Positions 55,062-63,932 of a stretch of DNA of 64,000 bases are shown here, in pieces; position 1 is the stretch's first letter, and each line of letters opens with the position of its first letter. The DNA lies in the NCBI RefSeq assembly GCF_018831085.1, contig NZ_JAGPNM010000004.1, positions 310,001 to 374,000 on the forward strand, read 5' to 3'. The stretch is from Rheinheimera oceanensis (GTDB taxonomy: Bacteria > Pseudomonadota > Gammaproteobacteria > Enterobacterales > Alteromonadaceae). The notes below the pieces were generated by a model. It was not told the origin of the DNA. It made no database searches and saw nothing but the letters and a program-made list of their open reading frames with translations. The position numbers were made by a program, and so were the translations under genes.

Positions 55062-57268
55062 TGCACCCCCTCCGCTGTGGTTTCGCCCAATAACTGAAGT
55101 GCCTGATCAATAATTTGCTGTGCCGATGGCAATACCGTATAAGCTGCCGCACCCAATGGGATAAAGCTGTCTTGTGCACATAAACGGCTAAGCTGAAAAT
55201 ACCCCGGTCTGGCCTCATGCAGCGCAGTAAACAGCTCTTCACTGAGTGAACCCCGACGGCGGCACTCATCTACTATCAACACCTTGCGACAACCCGCTAA
55301 TGCTTTGATAATTAACTCAATATGCAGCGGCACCAGAGTGCGCAAATCAAGTACGCGTAACCGTACGCCACGGGCATTTAATGCCTGCTCTGCCTGGCGG
55401 CTTAAATAATAGCCATTACCATAACTGATAATAGCCAGTTGTTCGCCATCACCAAAGATGGCAGGCTCACCTAACTCAGGCAATGGCGTATCAGGCGGCG
55501 GGTAATCACTAAGCCACAAGCCATCACCGGCAGCGATTAAATCGCGTGTCATATACAGCGCTATAGGTTCGAGCAGTATTACCAGACGCTTTTGTTGATG
55601 AGCCAGTTGTACCGCCTGGCGCAGCAGCAAGGCGGCATCATGGCCGTTAGACGGACACAGTAAAACTACGCCGGGAATATCACGAAATACAGCAAAAGAG
55701 TTGTCATTATGAAAATGGCCGCCAAAACCACGCTGATAAGCCAAACCAGCTATCCTGATCACCATGGCATTGTGATACTGGCCATTGGAGAAAAACGGCA
55801 AGGTGGCGGCTTCGCCGCGGATCTGATCTTCAGCATTGTGCACGTAAGCTAAAAACTGAATTTCCGGAATTGCAATAAAGCCCTGTTGCGCCAGGCCGAT
55901 TGCCAGCCCGAGAATACTTTGCTCATCCAGCAATGTATTAATGACCCGGTTACTGCCAAAGGCATGCACTAAATGCTGCGTTACGCCGTAAACTCCGCCT
56001 TTTTTGCCGACATCTTCGCCAAACACTACGGTATTAGAGTACTGTGCCAGCACATCATGCAGCGCCCAGTTTAATATTTTGGCCAGATGCTGCTTTTTAC
56101 CGGTGTTATGCTGATCAAAAGCGAATAATTGCTGGCGCGATTCAGCTGCTGGCAACGGCGGTACAGGCAAAGCCTGCCGCACTGGCGCAATGGATGCCAT
56201 AACCTGGGCAGCTGTCGTCAGTTTAGGCCGGCTGCTGGCAACAGCCGCTACCCGGGCAATTTGTGCAACCAGGCTGTCCAGCTGTCTCAGTAATTGCTCA
56301 GAGGTAATATCACCGCTGGTAAGCAGTGCAGCACTGCTGCTTAGTAAAGGATCCTGTTCCAATCCGGCATCAATTTGTGCTTTGGTACGATAGGCAGCTT
56401 CTGCATCCGCTCCGGCGTGGCCAAACAAGCGTACAGTGGATAAATGTAGTACCGCAGGTTTACGTTTAGTACGTACATAGTCGGCGGCACGTTTAGCCAC
56501 AGCATAGGTTTGTGCCAAATCGCGGCTGTCGGCAGCAAAGTACTTTAATGCGGGCCTGTCGGCTAAATCCTGCTCTATCCAGCCGCTGGGTGTCGGCGTA
56601 GAAATACCCAGGCCATTGTCTTCGCACAAAAACAGCACCGGCAACGGCACTTGCTGATAAGCAGCCCAGCAGGCTGAATTAATTGCGCCTTGTGCCGTGG
56701 AATGGTTTGCCGAAGCATCACCAAAACTACACAGCGCTATAGCATCCTGTGGCCACTGGCCGTTTAACCCCAACCGGCGGCTTAAGTCTATGGCAAAAGC
56801 AGCCCCTACGGCTTTAGGTAGCTGTGATGCTATGGTGCTGGTTTGCGGTGGAATATTCAGCGCCAGGCTACCCAGTACCTTATGCCTACCTCCGGAGATC
56901 GGATCCTCGCTGCTGGCGCAAAATGACAGCAGCATATCGTACAGTGGCGTACTGCCCGGTAATTGCTTACTGCGTTCGATAAAAAAGGCGCCGCTGCGGT
57001 AATGTAAAAATGCCGGATCGGTAACACGTAACGCTGCGGCTACCGCAGCGTTACCTTCGTGCCCGGCACTGCCAATGGTATAAAAGCTCTGGCCTTTGGC
57101 TTGTAACAAGCGTGATTGTAAGTCCAGCAACCGGCTGCAAAGCTGGCTGTGCCACAGCTGATACAGGGTTGCAAATTCAATGCTGTGGCGGCTGCTGTGT
57201 ACCGGCAATTTGCCACTACTTAACCTTTGACGGTATTCATAAACCCAGGGATGCACGGCTTCTGACAT
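55058..57268 (-). CDS. 2-oxo acid dehydrogenase E1, alpha and beta subunits fused
   Basis: A 736-residue thiamine diphosphate enzyme of the branched-chain/pyruvate E1 type. Alpha part (about 1-345): GSAGHEGNAAVAAAL near 60, LHYRSGAFFIER near 85, the ThDP motif SFGDASANHSTAQGAINSACW through FLCEDNGLGISTPTPSGW near 185-225, and FGHAGADAEAAYR near 285. Beta part (about 385-725): VVFGEDVGKKGGVYGVTQHL, LLDEQSILGLAIGLAQQGFIAIPEIQFLAYVHNAEDQIRGEAA, then FHNDNSFAVFRDIPGVVLLCPSNGHDAA and LDLRTLVPLHIELI. No E2 or E3 is encoded nearby. It follows gcdH by 35 bases and overlaps the acyltransferase gene by four. The substrate is not certain. Confidence 0.9.
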   Translation of the reverse strand: MSEAVHPWVYEYRQRLSSGKLPVHSSRHSIEFATLYQLWHSQLCSRLLDLQSRLLQAKGQSFYTIGSAGHEGNAAVAAALRVTDPAFLHYRSGAFFIERSKQLPGSTPLYDMLLSFCASSEDPISGGRHKVLGSLALNIPPQTSTIASQLPKAVGAAFAIDLSRRLGLNGQWPQDAIALCSFGDASANHSTAQGAINSACWAAYQQVPLPVLFLCEDNGLGISTPTPSGWIEQDLADRPALKYFAADSRDLAQTYAVAKRAADYVRTKRKPAVLHLSTVRLFGHAGADAEAAYRTKAQIDAGLEQDPLLSSSAALLTSGDITSEQLLRQLDSLVAQIARVAAVASSRPKLTTAAQVMASIAPVRQALPVPPLPAAESRQQLFAFDQHNTGKKQHLAKILNWALHDVLAQYSNTVVFGEDVGKKGGVYGVTQHLVHAFGSNRVINTLLDEQSILGLAIGLAQQGFIAIPEIQFLAYVHNAEDQIRGEAATLPFFSNGQYHNAMVIRIAGLAYQRGFGGHFHNDNSFAVFRDIPGVVLLCPSNGHDAALLLRQAVQLAHQQKRLVILLEPIALYMTRDLIAAGDGLWLSDYPPPDTPLPELGEPAIFGDGEQLAIISYGNGYYLSRQAEQALNARGVRLRVLDLRTLVPLHIELIIKALAGCRKVLIVDECRRRGSLSEELFTALHEARPGYFQLSRLCAQDSFIPLGAAAYTVLPSAQQIIDQALQLLGETTAEGVQ

Positions 57269-57303
57269 CAGGCTGACTCCACTTAAGTAAAATGTCAGGC
57301 TTA

Positions 57304-58482
57304 TTAGCCGCTAAACGCCTGTAAGCCGGTTTGCGCCCGGCCTAAAATCAGTGCATGTACATCATGGGTGCCTTCATAGGTGTTTACCGCTTCAAGGTTC
57401 ATCACATGGCGGATTACATGGAACTCGTCGGCAATACCATTACCGCCGTGCATATCACGCGCTACACGGGCAATATCCAGCGCTTTACCACAAGAATTAC
57501 GTTTAATCAGTGAAATCGTCTCCGGTGCCAGTAAATTCTGATCCATCAGCCGCCCGGCCTGTAAGCACGACAACAGACCAATGCTGATCTCAGTTTGCAT
57601 ATCAGCCAGCTTTTTCTGAATAAGCTGGTTTACTGCCAGCGGCCGGCCAAACTGATTTCGGTCCAGCGTATACTGCCTGGCTGCATGCCAGCAAAACTCT
57701 GCCGCCCCCAACGCGCCCCAGGCTATACCGTAACGGGCTTTATTTAAGCAGCCAAAGGGCCCTTTTAAACCGCTGACATTAGGCAGCAGCGCATCTTCAG
57801 GCACCTCGACATTATCCATCACAATTTCGCCGGTAACTGAGGCACGTAATGAGAACTTGCCTTCAATTTTTGGCGCTGTTAACCCTTTCATACCTTTTTC
57901 CAGCACAAAACCACGAATATCACCGTCCAGTCTGGCCCATACCACAAACACATCAGCAATGGGTGAATTGGTGATCCACATCTTGCTGCCATTTAACACA
58001 TAACCAGCAGCGGATTTTTTCGCCGTGGTTCGCATACCAGCCGGATCTGAACCTGCGTCCGGTTCAGTTAAACCAAAACAGCCAACCCACTCACCACTGG
58101 CTAATTTAGGCAGGTATTTTTGCCGCTGCGCTTCGCTGCCATACTCGTGAATGGGGTGCATTACCAAAGACGATTGCACACTCATTGCACTGCGATAACC
58201 ACTGTCTACCCGCTCTACTTCACGGGCCACCAGGCCATAACAGACATAATTAACTGCCGAGCAGCCGTATTTTTCCGGCAAGGTAGCGCCAAGCAAACCC
58301 AGTGCGCCAAGTTCAGTCATAATTTCACGGTGAAAATGCTCTTCCCGGTTGGCCATTAACACACGCGTCTGCAGCTTTTCCTGACAATACTGGTGAGCTG
58401 TATCGCGGATCATCCGCTCTTCTTCTGTCAACATGTTGCTAAATGCAAAGGGGTCCTGCCAGTCAAAATGTGCACGTGTCAT
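57304..58482 (-). CDS. gcdH: Glutaryl-CoA dehydrogenase
   Basis: An FAD enzyme that oxidises and decarboxylates glutaryl-CoA to crotonyl-CoA in lysine and tryptophan breakdown. The protein has 392 residues. GCDH-specific stretches are [59 protein letters not shown] near 90-150 (with the carboxylate-binding Arg and FAD site) and [30 protein letters not shown] at the C terminus (catalytic Glu). These agree with human GCDH as I recall it, so this is a true GCDH and not a generic acyl-CoA dehydrogenase. GAGGAA lies upstream of the ATG. It heads an operon with the E1 fusion and FabD-like genes and is divergent from a LysR gene. Confidence 0.95.
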   Translation of the reverse strand: MTRAHFDWQDPFAFSNMLTEEERMIRDTAHQYCQEKLQTRVLMANREEHFHREIMTELGALGLLGATLPEKYGCSAVNYVCYGLVAREVERVDSGYRSAMSVQSSLVMHPIHEYGSEAQRQKYLPKLASGEWVGCFGLTEPDAGSDPAGMRTTAKKSAAGYVLNGSKMWITNSPIADVFVVWARLDGDIRGFVLEKGMKGLTAPKIEGKFSLRASVTGEIVMDNVEVPEDALLPNVSGLKGPFGCLNKARYGIAWGALGAAEFCWHAARQYTLDRNQFGRPLAVNQLIQKKLADMQTEISIGLLSCLQAGRLMDQNLLAPETISLIKRNSCGKALDIARVARDMHGGNGIADEFHVIRHVMNLEAVNTYEGTHDVHALILGRAQTGLQAFSG

Positions 58483-58542
58483 AGCAAATTCCTCAATAAA
58501 ACCAGCGAAATAATTTTTGTTATGGCCAGATTAGCCTGCTTT

Positions 58543-58582
58543 GGTATAGAGTTAAAATATAATAATTCTGTATCAGGTATAG
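58543..58582. promoter_or_regulatory. Direct repeats between gcdH and its LysR gene, possible operator
   Basis: GGTATAG followed by GTTAAAA or TTTAAAA occurs at 58543-58557 and 58576-58589; the start points are 33 bases apart, about three helical turns. It lies in the 109-base divergent promoter region, a typical position for LysR binding. The second copy is immediately before the LysR ATG. Confidence 0.4.
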
Positions 58583-58591
58583 TTTAAAACT

Positions 58592-59425
58592 ATGGATATC
58601 CGCCAACTCAGCTACTTTGTTGCTGTGTACGAACAAGGCAGTGTCAGCGCTGCAGCCCGCCAGTGCTGTGTGGCCCAGCCATCGCTTTCTGCCGCGTTGC
58701 GCCAGCTGGAACAAGAGCTTGGGGTTACACTGTTTGTCCGGTTACCTAAAGGTGTAACACCAACAGAAGATGGCGAAAAACTCTATGGCCATGCCGGACG
58801 TTTGCTAAGTCAGTTGCAGTCGCTTAAAGCGTCATTCAGCCAACCGGTGGCGCGGGTAAAATTCCGCCTTGGTTTAATTCGTGCTTTAGGTGTAGAACGC
58901 ATGAGCCAGCTGTTACGCGAATTCAGCAATAATGTGCAGGGGCTGGAGTTACATTTAGTAGAGCCTGATGAACACTGTGATGCCCGTATCATTACCCCGC
59001 AACTGCTAAAAGCCGGTGAAGCATTTCAGCCGTTCTGGCACGACAGCTATTTACTGGCAATGCCTCCCGGTACGCCACTTAGTTTGCAGACTGAAGTGCA
59101 TTTGGCCGATTTTGAACAACTACCGCTGATCAAACGTACTCCGTGCGATGCCTGGAATACGCTGTACCCCGAGCTGGTACGCCGCGGTATCAAAGCCGAT
59201 GTACGCGCCGATATTCAAACCATTGAGTATGCCCTGGGCCTGGTTTCTGCAGGTGTTGGCTGTGCTTTGGTGCCAAACTTCGACACCTTGCTGCAGCGCC
59301 AGGACATAGTACTACGCCCTATCGCCCAGCTGAAACTTGAGCGCCAACTGGGGCTGGCCTACGGAAAAAATCAGACGTCTGCCTCGCTTGCGGTGTTACG
59401 CCAGCTGTGTCAGCCTGTTTCTTAG
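58592..59425 (+). CDS. LysR-family regulator, likely of the gcdH operon
   Basis: A 277-residue transcription factor. The N-terminal winged helix-turn-helix is MDIRQLSYFVAVYEQGSVSAAARQCCVAQPSLSAALRQLEQELGVTLFVRLPKGVTPTEDGEKLYGHAGRLL, followed by a linker helix and a periplasmic-binding-like effector domain (residues 90-277). That domain is slightly short, and its first part (VKFRLGLIRALGVERMSQLLREF) is recognisable. It is divergent from gcdH; LysR genes beside gcdH usually control it and respond to glutarate or glutaryl-CoA, but this is inference from position. No clear ribosome binding site precedes the ATG. Confidence 0.92.
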   Translation: MDIRQLSYFVAVYEQGSVSAAARQCCVAQPSLSAALRQLEQELGVTLFVRLPKGVTPTEDGEKLYGHAGRLLSQLQSLKASFSQPVARVKFRLGLIRALGVERMSQLLREFSNNVQGLELHLVEPDEHCDARIITPQLLKAGEAFQPFWHDSYLLAMPPGTPLSLQTEVHLADFEQLPLIKRTPCDAWNTLYPELVRRGIKADVRADIQTIEYALGLVSAGVGCALVPNFDTLLQRQDIVLRPIAQLKLERQLGLAYGKNQTSASLAVLRQLCQPVS

Positions 59426-59525
59426 CCATTAACCTTAAAGTCACCCGCTTGATCTGACGCAATACCGCTTAGTGCTAATTACGATAAAGTACCGTCTTTG
59501 TCCGCCATACTGTGCAGGTTGCTTT

Positions 59526-62063
59526 ATGTCTGTTATTTCACACACCAAAGATCAGGATAACGATCCGATCATTGCTTCTGTCCTGCTGAAAAAGCCTGTT
59601 TGCTGTGACAGTACACAAACCGTGCGGGAGGCAGCAAAGCTGATGCGCCAGCATGCTATCAGCTGTATTCTGATCACCGCTGCGCCCGGCGGTAAAGTGT
59701 GTGGCATCTGGACAGCAGCCGATGCCAGAAAACTTGATTTCAGCAGCCCGGAAGCAGCAGATACGCCACTGACACAAGTAATGAGCTCGCCTGTGCGCAG
59801 CATAACTGATAGCAACAGGCTTAGCAGTGCCGCCAGCACTATGCTGCAGTATGGCATCCGCCGCTTGCTGGTAGTAAATAAACACGGCGACGCCATTGGC
59901 CTGCTAACCCAGAGCGATATCGTCCGACAGCAAAAAATTGAATTTTATCTGCAGTTCCGTGATGTCAGTTCCTGCATTACCGCTGAACCCTTACAATTAA
60001 ACGCTGCCATGCCGCTGGCACTAGCAGTACAGCATATGCAACAGCTTAATACCGAAGCCGCCATCGTACGGTTTGATGATGGCCGCAATGGCATTGTTAC
60101 AGAGCAGGATCTGATCCATTTTCTGGCGCAGCAAAGCAATTGTATAACTGTCGGCGAGCTGGCAACAACACCGCTGCTCAGCATCGCTTCTACGGCTACG
60201 CTATTACAGGCGGTAAAACTGCTGACAGATAACCAGCTGCGGCATATTGCAGTACACAACGACACATTGCTGATTGGCTTGTTATCATTTAACGACATTT
60301 TGCGTAATGTTGAATACGCCTATGTTGACCAGCTCAGAACCGCGCTGCTGGCGCGCGACGTAGCACTGCGCACCTCCGCCGATTATTTACGCTTGGCGCA
60401 CAAAGTGATCGATGCCTCGTTAGATGGCATTATGATCACCGACAAAGACGGTATTATTCAGTCGGTAAACCCAAGCTTTTGTCATATCACCGGCTACAGC
60501 ATGCAGGATGTTGTTGGCAACAGCCCGCGTTTGTTAAGCTCTGGCAGGCACCAGCCTGACTTTTACCGCAGTATGTGGCAGGTGTTATTACAACAAGGGC
60601 GCTGGCAAGGCGAGATCTGGAACAAACGTAAAAACGGTGAGCAATACCCGCAGTGGCTTACCATCACTGCCATTCGTAATGAAGAGCAGCAAATAAGCCA
60701 GTTTGCCGCTATTTTCAGCGATATTACTGAGCGCAAACAGCAGGAGCAAAAAATCCACCAGTTGGCTTATATCGATGAGCTAACCGGTCTGGCTAACCGG
60801 CGCATGTTTCTTGACAGGCTGCAGTTGAGTTTAGCTAATGCGCACCGGCATAAGCATAAGCTCGCCGTACTGTTTCTGGATTTGGATTTATTCAAACGTA
60901 TTAATGACACTTTGGGCCATCAGGCCGGCGATCAGGCATTGAAAGAAGTCGCCAGCCGGATCAGCGCGACTGTGCGCGAAGGTGAATCTGTTGCCAGACT
61001 CGGCGGTGATGAATTTACTATTTTGCTGCCCGAGGTAACCGATGGTTCAACATTAGAGCACCTGGCTAAACGCATAATTTCACAAATTGAAAAACCAGTG
61101 CGTTTACTTGGCCAGGAATTTTTTCTTACCACCAGCATTGGCATTGCAGTATACCCGCAAGATGGCAGCACGGCAGAGCAACTGGTAAAACATGCCGACG
61201 TAGCCATGTATCAGGCGAAAAGCGGCGGGCGTAATCAGTATTGTTTTTATCAGGCCAGCGCCGGGCAGCAAAATGCCGATGAACTCAAGCTGGAGCAGGC
61301 ATTGCGCGAAGCACTGCGGTTGCAACAACTGGATGTGCATTATCAGCCCAAATTTGAACTGGCAACGAAACAACTGGTGGGGTTTGAAGCCTTAGTACGC
61401 TGGCAGCATACTGAGCTTGGTACGGTATCGCCGGTGTTGTTTATTCCGCTGGCAGAAAAGCTTGGTTTAATTAGCGCGCTGGGCGAGCAGGTGTTGCAAC
61501 GGGTATGCCTGCAGCTGCAGCAATGGCAAGATTTTGCCATTCCCGTGTCGGTGAATATTTCGGCACTACAACTGGCAGATACAGACTTTGTTACCCGGCT
61601 ACACCGGATAGTACAACTGGCGGCGATAGCACCACAGCTGATTGAACTTGAACTGACCGAAAGCTGTCTGATCCCTGAGCAGGCAGAGCAAACGCTGAAT
61701 CAACTGACCCAACTCAAAGCACTGGGGTTTAAATTATCCATAGACGACTTTGGCACCGGTTATTCTTCGCTGTCATACCTGCGCCGCCTGCCAATTGATA
61801 CATTAAAAATTGATCAAAGCTTTGTGAAGGATCTGCCGGGCAATATCAGTGCCTGCCAAATTGCCAGCGCCATTATTGCTATGGGTAAAGCCTTAGGGCT
61901 GGATGTTATTGCCGAAGGCATTGAGCATCAGCAACAGCTGAACTTTTTGCTGCAGGCAGGCTGTGATAAAGGCCAGGGTTATCTGGTGTCGCCACCACGG
62001 CCGGCACAGGATTTTACCAAAGCGTTATCAGCTAAAACTAATAAGCCGGTCATCTCAGCGTAA
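59526..62063 (+). CDS. c-di-GMP turnover protein: 4 CBS, PAS, GGDEF, EAL
   Basis: An 845-residue soluble signalling protein. Two CBS pairs cover about residues 10-265 (LLKKPVCCDSTQTVREAAKLMRQHAISC; MSSPVRSITDSNRLSSAASTMLQYGIRRLLVV; two further motifs). The PAS domain (290-405) has DASLDGIMITDKDGIIQSVNPSFCHITGYS. GGDEF (415-570) is intact (VARLGGDEFTILLPE), but the inhibitory RxxD site reads REGE. EAL (590-835) has FEALVRWQH, VNISALQL, ELELTES, IDDFGTGYSSLSYLRRLPIDTLKIDQSF and AEGIEHQQ, all needed for hydrolysis. Cyclase and phosphodiesterase activity are both possible, tuned by nucleotide binding to the CBS modules. The start at 59526 has AGGT upstream. Confidence 0.93.
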   Translation: MSVISHTKDQDNDPIIASVLLKKPVCCDSTQTVREAAKLMRQHAISCILITAAPGGKVCGIWTAADARKLDFSSPEAADTPLTQVMSSPVRSITDSNRLSSAASTMLQYGIRRLLVVNKHGDAIGLLTQSDIVRQQKIEFYLQFRDVSSCITAEPLQLNAAMPLALAVQHMQQLNTEAAIVRFDDGRNGIVTEQDLIHFLAQQSNCITVGELATTPLLSIASTATLLQAVKLLTDNQLRHIAVHNDTLLIGLLSFNDILRNVEYAYVDQLRTALLARDVALRTSADYLRLAHKVIDASLDGIMITDKDGIIQSVNPSFCHITGYSMQDVVGNSPRLLSSGRHQPDFYRSMWQVLLQQGRWQGEIWNKRKNGEQYPQWLTITAIRNEEQQISQFAAIFSDITERKQQEQKIHQLAYIDELTGLANRRMFLDRLQLSLANAHRHKHKLAVLFLDLDLFKRINDTLGHQAGDQALKEVASRISATVREGESVARLGGDEFTILLPEVTDGSTLEHLAKRIISQIEKPVRLLGQEFFLTTSIGIAVYPQDGSTAEQLVKHADVAMYQAKSGGRNQYCFYQASAGQQNADELKLEQALREALRLQQLDVHYQPKFELATKQLVGFEALVRWQHTELGTVSPVLFIPLAEKLGLISALGEQVLQRVCLQLQQWQDFAIPVSVNISALQLADTDFVTRLHRIVQLAAIAPQLIELELTESCLIPEQAEQTLNQLTQLKALGFKLSIDDFGTGYSSLSYLRRLPIDTLKIDQSFVKDLPGNISACQIASAIIAMGKALGLDVIAEGIEHQQQLNFLLQAGCDKGQGYLVSPPRPAQDFTKALSAKTNKPVISA

Positions 62064-62130
62064 GCCAGCATTGCATAGCTGAGGCTGTTGCCTATACTTA
62101 AATAAGTTTTAGTTAAGGTAAAATAACCGC

Positions 62131-62304
62131 ATGACGCTTCCAAAGGATACTGAACCTGACAGCCGTTCACCAGCTCCCCGGCCTAAACAACACAAGCCCT
62201 TATCGCACAGGGATGCTGAAGCCGCCTGCCCTGACGACGGCTCTGTTTGTGGTGAAGAAGATCCGGGTTCGGCACTGGAGAGCCTGATGGATGACGATAA
62301 GTAG
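62131..62304 (+). CDS. Small hydrophilic protein, 57 residues
   Basis: A 57-codon plus-strand frame just upstream of sbcB. The product is rich in Pro, Asp, Glu and Lys: it starts MTLPKDTEPDSRSPAPRPKQ and ends GSALESLMDDDK. It has two Cys (ACPDD, SVCGEE) and looks disordered. AAGG lies about 14 bases before the ATG, so initiation is not strongly supported. I do not recognise it. It might be a real lineage-specific small gene or a chance frame. Confidence 0.4.
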   Translation: MTLPKDTEPDSRSPAPRPKQHKPLSHRDAEAACPDDGSVCGEEDPGSALESLMDDDK

Positions 62305-62376
62305 CGCGATAAGCCTACACTGATGTTATGATCGGTGTTTTTATTGCCATCCCAAGCCAATTTAAAGTACTGAACT

Positions 62377-63810
62377 ATGCCCGAACCTTTGTCTTTTTAT
62401 TTCCACGACTACGAAACCTGGGGGGCCGATCCCAAACGTGACCGCCCGGCGCAGTTTGCCGGCATTCGCACCGATCTTGAGCTGAATATTATTGGCGAGC
62501 CTGATGTCTGGTATTGCCAACTGGCGAACGACTACCTGCCGCATCCGCAAGCCGCGCTGATTACCGGCTTAATCCCGCAGCTGTGCAATAAAAAAGGCCT
62601 GGCCGAAACTGAGTTTATGCAGCGTATTCTGCAGCGTTTCAGCACACCCAATACCTGCGTGCTGGGCTATAATAACCTGCGTTTTGACGATGAAGTCACC
62701 CGTTACGGCCTGTACCGTAACTTTTACGAACCCTATGGCCGTGAATGGCAAAACGGCAACAGCCGCTGGGATCTTATTGATATGGTGCGCGCCTGCTATG
62801 CACTGCGACCAGACGGCATAAACTGGCCTGTGCGCGAGGATGGCAGCCCCAGCTTTAAGCTGGAAGAGCTGACGAAAGCTAACGGCCTGGCGCATGAAAA
62901 CGCTCACGATGCGTTATCCGATGTATACGCCACCATTGCTATGGCAAAACTGATAAAACAAAAGCAGCCCAAGCTGTTTGGTTATTTATTTGAACTGCGT
63001 AAAAAAGCCAAAGTGGCCGAGCTGATTGATATTGCTGGTATGACACCACTGGTGCATGTATCGTCTAAGTTTCCCGCCACTCAGGGTTGTGTTAGCTGGA
63101 TAGTGCCGCTGGCATTCCACCCTACTAATAAAAATGCGGTGATTTGTTATAACCTGCAGGCCGATCCAACACCGTTGTTTGCAGACGATATTGCGACTTT
63201 ACAGCAAAAGCTGTACACCAAAACCGCCGATCTGGCGGACGGTGAGCAGCGGCTGGGTTTAAAGCTTATTCACCTGAATAAATGCCCTGTGTTAGCACCG
63301 GCAAAAACGCTGACTGAAGAGCGCGCAGCCGCTTTTGGTATCGACCGCGCTCAATGCCTTAAACATTTAGATTTTTTGCGCCAACATCGTGCTACGCAAG
63401 CCAAAGCAATAGAGCTGTATCAGCAGTTAAATGAATTTCCGGCAGAAACCAACCCGGATTATCAGCTGTACAATGGTTTTATCAGCGATGGTGATAAGCA
63501 GAAAATGCAGCAACTGCATCAGTTAGCACCGGAGCAATTAGCCGTTAGTGCACCGGTGTTTAGTGATGAGCGCCTGAACAGCCTGCTGTTTTTATACCGC
63601 GCCCGTAATTATCCGGCCAGCCTGACCGATAGCGAACAGCAGAAGTGGCAGCGCTACCGCACCGATAAGCTGATGCATGGCGTGGATAACCCTAACCTGA
63701 CGATGGAAGATTTTAGTCTGGCGCTGGAAAATCTGGCGCATGAACATGCCAGTGATGAGCAAAAAATGAAAATTCTAAAGTCGCTGTATCTCTATGTGCA
63801 AAGTTTATAA
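62377..63810 (+). CDS. sbcB: Exodeoxyribonuclease I
   Basis: A 3'-5' single-stranded DNA exonuclease used in recombination and mismatch repair, 477 residues (E. coli 475). The DnaQ-type DEDDh domain has FYFHDYETWGADPKRDRPAQFAGIRTDLELN (Exo I, Asp and Glu), LGYNNLRFDDEVTRYGLYRNFYEPYGREW (Exo II) and HENAHDALSDVYATIAMAKLI (Exo III, His and Asp). The SH3-like and helical C-terminal domains follow, ending MEDFSLALENLAHEHASDEQKMKILKSLYLYVQSL. No strong ribosome binding site is visible before the ATG. Confidence 0.97.
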   Translation: MPEPLSFYFHDYETWGADPKRDRPAQFAGIRTDLELNIIGEPDVWYCQLANDYLPHPQAALITGLIPQLCNKKGLAETEFMQRILQRFSTPNTCVLGYNNLRFDDEVTRYGLYRNFYEPYGREWQNGNSRWDLIDMVRACYALRPDGINWPVREDGSPSFKLEELTKANGLAHENAHDALSDVYATIAMAKLIKQKQPKLFGYLFELRKKAKVAELIDIAGMTPLVHVSSKFPATQGCVSWIVPLAFHPTNKNAVICYNLQADPTPLFADDIATLQQKLYTKTADLADGEQRLGLKLIHLNKCPVLAPAKTLTEERAAAFGIDRAQCLKHLDFLRQHRATQAKAIELYQQLNEFPAETNPDYQLYNGFISDGDKQKMQQLHQLAPEQLAVSAPVFSDERLNSLLFLYRARNYPASLTDSEQQKWQRYRTDKLMHGVDNPNLTMEDFSLALENLAHEHASDEQKMKILKSLYLYVQSL

Positions 63811-63838
63811 CTCTGACCATTATGCTGCGCATAGCGAA

Positions 63839-63932
63839 GCCGATAACCCCGTTTGCGCAGCCACAGAGTGTCTGAGCCCTGCCGTAGGCATTAGGGCGAG
63901 TTGCTGTGGCGAGCACAACGGGTGTTATCGGC
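63839..63932. repeat. Long imperfect inverted repeat after sbcB
   Basis: The left arm (63839-63866) and right arm (63904-63932) are about 28 bases each and nearly complementary. Both carry GCCGATAAC, CCCGTT and GCCACAG blocks. A smaller hairpin nests inside (GCCC-TGCC-gta-GGCA-tta-GGGC, about 63876-63897). The structure is 29 bases after the sbcB stop. It could be a repeated palindromic element of the genome or an mRNA 3' stabiliser or terminator; no T-run follows directly (GCAAGCTTTTAAAC). Confidence 0.6.

Noticed and set aside
59538..59896. Two long minus-strand frames opposite the CBS part of the GGDEF-EAL gene
   Set aside because: Antisense shadows of a well-supported gene, with no start signals or recognisable domains.
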